From an uncultured Gammaproteobacteria bacterium (GTDB lineage: Bacteria > Pseudomonadota > Gammaproteobacteria > UBA9214), in assembly GCA_905480065.1 (NCBI GenBank), contig CAJQOV010000140.1, positions 1-10,917 on the forward strand: DNA of 10,917 bases. Direction: 5' to 3'. Positions within the stretch are counted from its first letter, which is position 1. Each line of letters begins with the position of its first letter. Shown piece by piece: positions 1-6,490 of this stretch. Both the position numbers and the translations under genes were made by a program. A model generated the notes under the pieces. That model was not told the DNA's origin and did no database searches. It saw only the letters and a list, made by a program, of their open reading frames with translations.

Positions 1-178
1 CGATTTGCTGTATCACCGCAGCATCGCTTACCAGTTGCATCCCCCACGGTCCCAGCAGTCCGCCGAGCAGAATATAAGCAACCAGCAAGGATTGTCTCGC
101 ATAGAGGGCGATCGCAGCCAGAACGGCTGCGCCTGTAAAGACCAGAAACATCGAAAATATAATTGAATGATTCGTCAT
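1..178 (-). CDS. CPA2/Kef-type cation:proton antiporter, N-terminal fragment
   Basis: Only the first 59 codons lie in the window; the gene runs off the left edge. The translated start has a hydrophobic first helix (residues about 5-23), a short basic turn (Y-A-R-Q) and a second segment reading LLVAYILLGGLLGPWGMQL. That last stretch is the typical first inverted helix of CPA2-family Na+/K+:H+ antiporters (Kef/NhaS type). Such proteins are inner-membrane exchangers, often with C-terminal RCK/TrkA-N domains that cannot be seen here. The ATG at 178 has an in-frame TAG just upstream and an AGGAT-like ribosome site about 6-10 bases before it, so the start is firm. It points the same way as the lap operon but follows its putative terminator, so it is probably a separate unit. 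Family assignment rests on one short segment. Confidence 0.72.
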   Translation of the reverse strand, partial: MTNHSIIFSMFLVFTGAAVLAAIALYARQSLLVAYILLGGLLGPWGMQLVSDAAVIQQI

Positions 179-204
179 AGGGCTATCCTATGACGGTGTC
201 AAAT

Positions 205-247
205 CAAAAGAAAGATAAACTGCCGAATTGATCATGTGGCCGGCAGT
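205..247 (-). terminator. Possible Rho-independent terminator of the lapBC-regulator-lapE operon
   Basis: Downstream of the lapE stop codon, on the minus strand, ACTGCCG (247-241) can pair with CGGCAGT (225-219) across a 15-base loop. A T-rich run (TTTATCTTTCTTTT) follows at 218-205. Position and tail fit a terminator. The 7-bp stem is modest and the loop long, so efficiency may be low and some read-through into the antiporter gene is possible. Confidence 0.4.
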
Positions 248-286
248 ATTTCAGCCGATGCACAGGCTGTGCAGGGTGAAGCGATA

Positions 287-1606
287 TTACTGAATGGTGC
301 TGGCCTGCTGCGGGAGTGGTACTTCAAGCGTCCAAAGCAACTTGCCTATGCCGGCGAGAACGCGATATTCCGAGAAAAGTGCGTTATTGTTACCGTTAAT
401 GTAATTGATGCTGGCCTGGAAAACCTCGTTCTCCTGGTCCAGCAAGTCCAGCAATGTACGTTGTCCTATATTGAACTGCTTGCGATAGGAAGCAAGCGCC
501 TGCTTGCTTGCGTCCACATGCACCTTGAAGAATTCGAGTTGCTGTGAAGCAGTCTGCCATGCATTCCATGACAGCTGTATGCTTTCAATTACCTGGCGCT
601 GTGTGCGGTCACGGATTTCGCGTGCCTGCTCGAGTTCGATAACGGTTTCCTTGCGGCGCGCAATATCCTTGCCGCCAGTGAAATTGTAGCGACCGCGTAC
701 CATGATCTCGGCATCATTGTTCGAGCCATTGATACCGTCGAGGTTGGCATTATCCGAAGCCTTTATCTCCAGATGTATGCGCGGTGAAAACAGTGCACGT
801 GCGGAGTCAAGCTGCTCGCGTGCTGCGTCAATGTCGGCATCAGCAGATTTAAGCCTGGGGTGGTTGTCAAGAGCAATGTTGGTAGCTTCTTCAAGGTTGA
901 CTGGAAACAGGTCGGTATATGAAGGCGTCTCCTCCAGTGCGCCCGGTTCATGCCCAACAACATTAATGAAGGCGGACCTGGCGTCCTGCAGGCGGTTTTG
1001 TTCTGCGAGCAGGTTGGTTCGTGCAAGTGCGAGTCTGCCCAGTGCCTGCTGAATGTCAGCCTTGCTGCCAACGCCGCTCTCTCCGCGTTTTAGAATGCGG
1101 TCATAAGTAGACTGATGATTGGCAAGATTATCGCTGGCGAGCGCAACCAGTTTCTGTTCCTTGAGGACATTCAGGTACACTTCAACTACTTTCAGACCGG
1201 TTACCTCGGCTGTGCTGAAGGTATCATAGGCACGCGAGTTCACGCGCGCACGCTGCCGCTCAAATTCACTTTGTGCACCATAACCATCGAACAGTAATTG
1301 ACGGATGCGAAGTTCCGCCTCATCCCGGTTAAGTCCTCTGGACCCATAGCCAGCAGCACGAGTGGTAGGGTTGTCGCTGGTTTCCCAGCCAGTACCTATG
1401 GTGATGTCAGCCTGCGGGAAGAAGCCACTGCGTGCCTGTTCCATTTGTTGTTCAACAGAATCACGTTGGCTACCGGCAATCCGCACGTCAGGGTTGGTCA
1501 ATATCACATCCTGTACTGTGCTTTGCAGGGATGTTGCAAGGGCTGGCGCATTGACGTTCAGTAACAGCAATGCAGATAGGAGTAACTTGCAGGACATATA
1601 ACGCAT
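287..1606 (-). CDS. lapE: TolC-family outer-membrane channel of the adhesin type I secretion system (LapE)
   Basis: This is the outer-membrane/periplasmic tunnel of the exporter, docking on LapC/LapB and letting the adhesin out. In the LapA model it also holds the adhesin by its retention module. From the start chosen here the protein has 439 residues, normal for TolC/AggA proteins. Residues 1-24 are a signal peptide ending A-L-A. Two outer-membrane-efflux repeats follow, each opening with the usual Asn/His-Pro motif (N38-P39 and H249-P250). The late segment G-Q-R-T-L-L-D-L-L-D-Q-E-N (381-393) is a hallmark of the family's last coiled coil. The open frame extends upstream to an ATG at 1699 that overlaps the regulator's stop by ATGA. 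The ATG at 1606 is preferred because it is preceded by GGAGA with 7-base spacing and begins directly at the signal peptide. It is the last gene of the operon. Confidence 0.9.
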   Translation of the reverse strand: MRYMSCKLLLSALLLLNVNAPALATSLQSTVQDVILTNPDVRIAGSQRDSVEQQMEQARSGFFPQADITIGTGWETSDNPTTRAAGYGSRGLNRDEAELRIRQLLFDGYGAQSEFERQRARVNSRAYDTFSTAEVTGLKVVEVYLNVLKEQKLVALASDNLANHQSTYDRILKRGESGVGSKADIQQALGRLALARTNLLAEQNRLQDARSAFINVVGHEPGALEETPSYTDLFPVNLEEATNIALDNHPRLKSADADIDAAREQLDSARALFSPRIHLEIKASDNANLDGINGSNNDAEIMVRGRYNFTGGKDIARRKETVIELEQAREIRDRTQRQVIESIQLSWNAWQTASQQLEFFKVHVDASKQALASYRKQFNIGQRTLLDLLDQENEVFQASINYINGNNNALFSEYRVLAGIGKLLWTLEVPLPQQASTIQ

Positions 1607-1613
1607 CAGACTA

Positions 1614-1618
1614 TCTCC
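1614..1618 (-). promoter_or_regulatory. Ribosome binding site deciding the lapE start
   Basis: On the minus strand GGAGA lies 7 bases before the ATG at 1606. The upstream in-frame ATG at 1699 has no comparable Shine-Dalgarno sequence, and starting there would put 31 polar residues before the signal peptide. Confidence 0.75.
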
Positions 1619-1695
1619 ATATAAACTGAGTGAATGGTTTTGATCTCTCAGTGAGCGATCTGGCTCAACGATGTACCTGAAACGATTTCCGGGAT

Positions 1696-2364
1696 TCATG
1701 TGATTTCACTGAAATAAAGCGCTAGATTAAGGCGGTTCTCAATGTCAAGTTTTCTGAATATGGCGCTCAGGTGAGCCTTCACGGTACGTTCCGAGATATC
1801 GAGTTCGCGGGCAATATTCTTGTTGTTTCCACCCATGTAGACCATTTGTGCAACCTGGAGCTCCCTTGGCGTCAGTGATTTCACAAGGGTGCGGTCAAAA
1901 TTGCTTCTATACGATATATTGGCTTTTTCTGCGGCGAGGTCGCTGATTACCTGGGTAATGAGTTTGCGCTGTACCCAATAGTCACCGTCCAGTACCAGCT
2001 GTACGGCCTTGAGCAATAAAATATCCGAGATATCATCCTTGCAGAAGCCATGCACGCCAGCCTTGAAAAGAACATGCTGGTTAACTTCCCGGTTGTCGGC
2101 ATTCTCGATAACAATGACATGAGTATCCGCAGCAACACGCGTAATTGCAGTGATCTGGTCGGTTACATCGCTGGTAAAAATTAGCGGATCAATAATCAGC
2201 ATGGCTGGTGTAGTATTTTCAAGTATCGAGAGCATTTCTGCCGGATTACTTGCCGTGCCCAGCTCATATGCAGGTAGCAGTATCCTTTGATAATGTCCTG
2301 AGACGTTGAGATCGCCGGAAGCAATCAACACCGTTACCCTGCAGCTATTTATCATGACTGACAT
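1696..2364 (-). CDS. NarL/FixJ-type (LuxR HTH) regulator with degenerate receiver, in the secretion operon
   Basis: This 222-residue protein has the length and plan of a NarL/FixJ response regulator: receiver-like domain (about 9-128), linker, then a LuxR-type helix-turn-helix (about 163-218) beginning S-L-T-P-R-E-L and including I-S-E-R-T-V-K-A-H-L in the recognition region. The DNA-binding half looks intact. The receiver is not typical. The aspartate at the usual phosphorylation place (D59) and the conserved lysine (K109, in G-F-C-K-D-D) are present. The acidic pair that binds Mg2+ after strand 1 is reduced to A-S-G-D, and the switch Thr/Ser after strand 4 is not seen (V-I-V-I-E-N). It may therefore act without canonical phosphorylation. 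AGGA 6 bases before the ATG supports the start. It lies 14 bp after lapC and no histidine kinase is in the window. Likely targets, by inference only, are the lap promoters. Its receiver resembles the HTH-less protein at 9413-9907. Confidence 0.85.
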   Translation of the reverse strand: MSVMINSCRVTVLIASGDLNVSGHYQRILLPAYELGTASNPAEMLSILENTTPAMLIIDPLIFTSDVTDQITAITRVAADTHVIVIENADNREVNQHVLFKAGVHGFCKDDISDILLLKAVQLVLDGDYWVQRKLITQVISDLAAEKANISYRSNFDRTLVKSLTPRELQVAQMVYMGGNNKNIARELDISERTVKAHLSAIFRKLDIENRLNLALYFSEIT

Positions 2365-2378
2365 TATCCGTCCTGTAT

Positions 2379-3761
2379 CTAGCGTTCTCTAAGAGCTCTT
2401 TCACGTGCACGCAGGACTGGCTTCAACAAATAGTCCAGAACTGTTTTCTGTCCCGTGAGAATATCAACCGTAGCTGTCATTCCAGGGATGATTTTCAACG
2501 GTGAATATTCCGTTCCCAGGTAACTCCGATCGGTACGAACACGAATCAGGAAAAAACTCTCACCCGTTTCATCTGTGATGGTATCGGCACTAATATGTAC
2601 GAGTTTAGCGGGCAGGCCGCCGTAGATTGCGTAGTCATAGGCAGTGAGTTTGACCTGCGCGTCCTGTTCCGGTCGCAAGAATGCGATATCAGCTGGCCGT
2701 ACGTGTGCCTCAACCTGCAGGCCACCCTCCAGCGGTACGATTTCCAACAGATCCATGCCTGGCTGTATTACTCCACCAACGGTGGTAACCATGATCTGTT
2801 TTACGGTGCCCCTGACCGGGGATTTCACCAGGGTCCGGCTGACGCGGTCTTGCTGTCCCCGCATGGACTCCTCAACTGCAGCCAGTTCGGCTGTGACGGT
2901 GCTCAGCTCGCTCCGGGAATCAGTGCGAAATCTTATTTCAAGGTCAACAATCTTGTTTTTGGCTTCCTCGTGTGCGGACTCCAGCCGCGGGATGGCGAGT
3001 TCGCTTGCCTCGAGTTCGCCGCGGATATCGTTAACACTTCGTTTTAGCCGCAGTATCTCGACCTCGGAAATAGCACCTTCCGCTGCCAGTGGCTCTGACA
3101 TCGTCAGTTCCTGCTTGAGTAGGGCATAGCTGCGGGATAACTTGTTCCTGTGCGCGTTTAGCTCGGTGATTTCCTGCAAGGTTTGTGATTCCTGCTGGTT
3201 CAGGATGTTGCGATTTGACTCAAGTTCATGAGCGCGTGAATGAAACAGCGCCAGCTCGCTCTCTGCCAGTGCCGGGTCTTCTGACATGACATCTTCGGGA
3301 AATATAATGGAGCTGCCCTCGGCTTCCGCTTTCAGGCGAGCAGCCCGCGCGCTGAGTGACAGGTACTTGGTCCGTGTTTCCCGGTAACTGGATGAGAACC
3401 GGATATCATCCAGCCTGAGCAGTGGCTGGTCCTGTTCTACAATCTGTCCCTCTTTAACCAGGATTTCAGTCAGGATGCCGCCTTCCAGATTCTGGATGAC
3501 CTGTACCTTGCCAGATGGAATGACCTTACCCTCACCGCGGGTGACTTCGTCAATCCTTGCAAGGGCAGTCCAGCTAACTGCACTGAAAAAAAACAATACA
3601 CTACAGATAAGGATCAAGTGGCTGGTGCGGCTGGCGCCCATGGAAATGGCGACCTTGGTATCAGTCGCAAACGGCACATCTTCCCTGTCCAGGCCTTTAT
3701 GGCTATCGCAGATGTAACTATTTTTGCGCGCTTGAAGGAGCGAGAGCAGCCGAGTGTTCAT
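2379..3761 (-). CDS. lapC: HlyD-family membrane fusion protein of the adhesin exporter (LapC)
   Basis: This is the periplasmic adaptor linking the LapB ABC transporter in the inner membrane to the LapE channel. In order: a cytoplasmic N-terminus (1-46), one membrane helix (about 47-69), a first half of the lipoyl/barrel-sandwich domain (about 85-118, with V-I-Q-N-L-E-G-G-I), a long coiled-coil hairpin (about 125-308), the second lipoyl half (about 310-345) and a beta-barrel region to about 436. The C-terminal stretch starting I-I-P-G-M-T-A-T-V-D and ending in Y-L-L fits the HlyD-family signature pattern. At 460 residues it is of ordinary length. Its ATG overlaps the lapB stop by four bases (ATGA), indicating translational coupling. 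LapC is the closest named family because of the neighbouring LapB, LapD and LapG. Confidence 0.93.
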   Translation of the reverse strand: MNTRLLSLLQARKNSYICDSHKGLDREDVPFATDTKVAISMGASRTSHLILICSVLFFFSAVSWTALARIDEVTRGEGKVIPSGKVQVIQNLEGGILTEILVKEGQIVEQDQPLLRLDDIRFSSSYRETRTKYLSLSARAARLKAEAEGSSIIFPEDVMSEDPALAESELALFHSRAHELESNRNILNQQESQTLQEITELNAHRNKLSRSYALLKQELTMSEPLAAEGAISEVEILRLKRSVNDIRGELEASELAIPRLESAHEEAKNKIVDLEIRFRTDSRSELSTVTAELAAVEESMRGQQDRVSRTLVKSPVRGTVKQIMVTTVGGVIQPGMDLLEIVPLEGGLQVEAHVRPADIAFLRPEQDAQVKLTAYDYAIYGGLPAKLVHISADTITDETGESFFLIRVRTDRSYLGTEYSPLKIIPGMTATVDILTGQKTVLDYLLKPVLRARERALRER

Positions 3762-5932
3762 GTTTTCTGCACCTTGATGTGCCCCTGGCGAAGGGCGTCA
3801 AGAACACGCTCCTTAGGGCCATCGGCGATGATGCGACCGCTGTCCATGACAATTACTCGATCAACCAGGCTAAGCAGGGATGCACGGTGCGTCACGAGTA
3901 TTAGCGTCTTGCCTTTCGACCAGCCGGAAAGACGGCTCTTGAATTGTTCTTCGGTAGTGTTGTCCATCGCGTTACTGGGTTCATCCATTGCCAGAATCGG
4001 TGGATCGCGAAGCAAGGCACGTGCAACCGCAATACTCTGTCGTTGTCCGCCAGACAGTCTCTCGCCACGCTCGCCCACCTGCAGGTCATAACCAGAAGGG
4101 TGTTGATTAACGAAATCTGTTACACCAGCGATGGTTGCAGCCGTCAGGATTGCTGAATCTTCCGCGTGTGGCATGCCGGTTATGATGTTGTCGCGTACCG
4201 ACCCGTAGAACAGGAAGCTATCCTGTGATACATAGCCAATATTGCGGCGCAGGTCGGCCGGATCCAGTTGGCGGCTGTCGGTCCCGTCAATCAGGATTGA
4301 CCCGGATGCTGGTTCATAGAGACCAAGAACAAGACGTTCGATAGTGCTTTTACCGGAGCCTATGCGGCCGATTATGGCTATATGTTCTCCAGCATTTATC
4401 CGGAAAGATACATTGTCCAGCGCAACCAGATCCTGCTCGGGATAGCTGAAGCAGACATTGCGAAATTCGATCTCCCCCTTGATCAGGGGGCGGTCGAGAA
4501 ATTGTTTTCCTGCCGGTCGCTCGACGGGCAACTGCATCATCGCATCTGTTGCAGCGTAGGCTGAACGTGCCTGGTTGTAGCGGGTAAGTGTGCCAGCCAA
4601 TTGGGCCAGCGGAGACAAGGCCCTGCCAGTGAGTATGGTTGAGGCGATCAAGCCACCCATGCTGAGTTCACCATCCGTGATTAGATAGACACCGTAGATC
4701 ACTACAATAACCGTGGCCATTTGTTGCAGGTACAAAGTAAAGTTGATGGCGCTGGTTGAGAGGAACCGGGTCTTCAGACCCAGTTGCGCAATAATTCCTG
4801 TGAGTTGCTCCCAGCGTTGCTGTACAACCCCTTCAGCCCCCAGACTTTTGAGGGTTTCAATACCGGTCAGTGTTTCAATCAGGGTTGCCTGCTTTTGTGA
4901 GTAATGTCGTTGTAATTCGCCGACCTTCTCGGCCAGCGAACGATGAATTGCATAAGCCAGGGAGAGTGACAACGGCAAGACAGCCAATGGAACTACAGCC
5001 AATGGTCCGCCGATAAACCAGATTGTAAGAATAAAAAGAAACACAAACGGCAGATCGATAAGCGCTGTTAGCGTGATTGACGTGAAGAAATCACGAAATG
5101 CATCGAATTCGTGCAGATTGCTTGCACTTGCACCCACCGATTTCGGCCGTGCTGACATGCGCGTGCCAAGCACGCGTTCGAATATTCTGGAGGAAAGCAC
5201 GATATCCGCACGTTTCCCGGCAATATCGAGGAAATAGCCGCGCAAGCTTCGCATGGCAAGGTCAAATAGATAAACGATACTGATCCCCGTACCGAGTACC
5301 CAGAGTGTCTCGATAGCGTGATTTGGAACTACCCGGTCATAAACATTCATGATGAACAGGGGTGACGCCAGTGCGAACAGGTTGATCAGCAGGGCAGCCA
5401 GCAATACCTCGCCATACAAGGGGAGTGAATCTGTCAACGTGTCACGAAACCAGTGTCCTGATTCGGAAATCAACGGACCGGATGTACGTTCATCGAAGCG
5501 ATGACGCCGTTGTACGAAAATAGAATATCCGGAGTACTCTTTTGCCAGATCGGCAAGCGGAAGTTCCCTGGCGCCATCACCCGATTCAGGAACAATGATT
5601 CGTGCAATTGCGTTTGCATCGATCCGTTCGAGAATGCATGCGCGTTCATTGCTCAGCAGTAAAACAGCGGGAAGCACCAGATTGGATATCTTTTCCAGCG
5701 GACGCCGGGTAAGCTTGGCGGCCAGATCGATGCGTTTTGCGGCACGTATGAATAGCTCCACAGACAGCCGGCCATCAGTTACTGGCAGGCCGGCAGTCAG
5801 TGAATCCGGCGTGCAATGTCGCTGCTCAAGCCTGCCCAGCAGCATCAGGCATGACAACAGGGGATCGTCCGAGACAGGATGATCCGCGGGCAATACCCAG
5901 TCACTAGTTGCTGCACAACTTGCACGATTCAT
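3758..5932 (-). CDS. lapB: Type I secretion ABC transporter with peptidase-like N-terminal domain (LapB)
   Basis: This inner-membrane ATPase/permease powers adhesin export. At 724 residues it has the LapB/HlyB plan. Residues about 20-140 form a C39-like domain in which the catalytic cysteine appears replaced (D-D-P-L-L-S, Pro in the Cys slot) and no catalytic His motif is visible, so it should bind substrate rather than cut it. The transmembrane domain (about 170-450) includes A-S-P-L-F-I-M-N-V-Y-D-R-V-V-P-N, typical of these exporters. The ATPase domain (about 485-715) is complete: Walker A G-R-I-G-S-G-K-S-T (522-530), Q-loop Q570, signature L-S-G-G-Q (626-630), Walker B I-L-A-M-D with E651, and H-loop H682. 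The ATG at 5932 is the only start compatible with the N-domain, although no good Shine-Dalgarno sequence precedes it. It is first in the operon and overlaps lapC. Confidence 0.95.
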   Translation of the reverse strand: MNRASCAATSDWVLPADHPVSDDPLLSCLMLLGRLEQRHCTPDSLTAGLPVTDGRLSVELFIRAAKRIDLAAKLTRRPLEKISNLVLPAVLLLSNERACILERIDANAIARIIVPESGDGARELPLADLAKEYSGYSIFVQRRHRFDERTSGPLISESGHWFRDTLTDSLPLYGEVLLAALLINLFALASPLFIMNVYDRVVPNHAIETLWVLGTGISIVYLFDLAMRSLRGYFLDIAGKRADIVLSSRIFERVLGTRMSARPKSVGASASNLHEFDAFRDFFTSITLTALIDLPFVFLFILTIWFIGGPLAVVPLAVLPLSLSLAYAIHRSLAEKVGELQRHYSQKQATLIETLTGIETLKSLGAEGVVQQRWEQLTGIIAQLGLKTRFLSTSAINFTLYLQQMATVIVVIYGVYLITDGELSMGGLIASTILTGRALSPLAQLAGTLTRYNQARSAYAATDAMMQLPVERPAGKQFLDRPLIKGEIEFRNVCFSYPEQDLVALDNVSFRINAGEHIAIIGRIGSGKSTIERLVLGLYEPASGSILIDGTDSRQLDPADLRRNIGYVSQDSFLFYGSVRDNIITGMPHAEDSAILTAATIAGVTDFVNQHPSGYDLQVGERGERLSGGQRQSIAVARALLRDPPILAMDEPSNAMDNTTEEQFKSRLSGWSKGKTLILVTHRASLLSLVDRVIVMDSGRIIADGPKERVLDALRQGHIKVQKT

Positions 5933-6134
5933 ATATGAGTATTAACCATATAATAAACAATAAGATGAAATGTATATTTCAGGCAGAATGTGATAAAACT
6001 GCTGACTGCATTCGCCGCATCCACTGCATCGGCATGCGGCCTGCTAAATTGAGTTCCGGGTATAAAAAAGCACGGTCCGGTAGATATTTACACGCCGCTA
6101 AAGAACTTGTGGCCGGGTGCCGAACAAGATGCGC
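5933..6134. promoter_or_regulatory. Divergent intergenic region between lapB and the small gene, with a 6-4-6 inverted repeat
   Basis: These 202 bases must hold the promoter of the lapB operon (minus strand) and of the gene at 6135 (plus strand). The lapB-proximal 60 bases are strikingly AT-rich. Within them TGAAAT-GTAT-ATTTCA (5966-5981) is a perfect 6-bp inverted repeat with a 4-base spacer, about 34 bases before the lapB start and well placed for an operator. A second, longer-spaced repeat (GCCGCAT 6014-6020 / ATGCGGC 6034-6040) is present. No near-consensus sigma-70 promoter stands out on either strand, so no -35/-10 pair is called. Confidence 0.4.
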
Positions 6135-6455
6135 ATGCTTTACGTAAAAAGGAATCTGGATGGCAGGGTCGTCAGTCTTTCTGAGCTGAAGGACAGTGCT
6201 GTTGATGAGGAGCTGGATTTAACGCACCCGGATGTGCAGGAATTCCTTGAGTCGGCGCGACAGGCGCTGTCGTCATCGGATCATCAAACGATACGTGTCA
6301 TCGAGGACCTGATCGACATCCTTATCAGGAAGAAGCTCATCATGCTGACAGATCTTCCGCTTGCAGCTCAGCAGAAACTCGCGGATCGGCAGCGCATGCG
6401 CAACGAACTCAATGCGCTGGACAATCTGATGGTCGGTGAAGGGGATATTCTCTAG
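6135..6455 (+). CDS. Small conserved protein of the 'tryptophan synthase subunit beta-like' family; function unknown
   Basis: This is a 106-residue soluble protein. The layout matches, from memory of the family, small gammaproteobacterial proteins listed as 'tryptophan synthase subunit beta-like': M-L-Y-V-K-R start, a variable acidic middle, then I-R-V-I-E-D-L-I-D-I-L-I (about 53-64) followed by L-T-D-L-P-L-A-A-Q-Q-K-L (about 71-82) and a charged tail. The name is misleading: the protein is far too short for TrpB (about 400 residues) and no pyridoxal-phosphate lysine site is visible. No enzymatic role should be assumed. The start at 6135 follows the usual family N-terminus. An ATG at 6129 and a GTG at 6117 are also in frame, and none has a clear ribosome site. 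It stands alone on the plus strand between the two minus-strand lap blocks and converges on lapD with a 35-bp gap. Any link to adhesion is unproven. Confidence 0.7.
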   Translation: MLYVKRNLDGRVVSLSELKDSAVDEELDLTHPDVQEFLESARQALSSSDHQTIRVIEDLIDILIRKKLIMLTDLPLAAQQKLADRQRMRNELNALDNLMVGEGDIL

Positions 6456-6490
6456 CGTCAGCCGGTTGTGAATAATCTTGTCAACCCGGT

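Noticed and set aside
174..202. TTGACA on the minus strand (202-197) with TATGAC 17 bases on, looking like a promoter for the antiporter gene.
   Set aside because: The -10 element would overlap the start codon, so a transcript from it would miss the chosen start.
259..273. 7-1-7 palindrome TGCACAG-G-CTGTGCA just after the lapE stop.
   Set aside because: Its position downstream of the gene, with no T-run next to it, gives no function; the nearby stem with a T-rich tail is the better terminator candidate.
236..1071. Plus- and minus-strand open frames of 60-116 codons overlapping lapE.
   Set aside because: The lapE frame has signal peptide, family motifs and correct length; the others have no recognisable features or start signals.
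1607..1699. Longer lapE start at 1699, overlapping the regulator's stop by ATGA.
   Set aside because: It would place 31 polar residues before the signal peptide and lacks a ribosome site; the ATG at 1606 has GGAGA at 7 bases.
6014..6040. GCCGCAT / ATGCGGC inverted repeat upstream of the small gene.
   Set aside because: The 13-base spacing and lack of T-tract make it neither a clear operator nor a terminator; it is noted only within the intergenic entry.
6462..6489. CCGGTTG / CAACCCGG inverted repeat in the gap between the convergent small gene and lapD, possibly a bidirectional terminator.
   Set aside because: The stem has a bulge, the loop is 13 bases and there is no T-run on either side.
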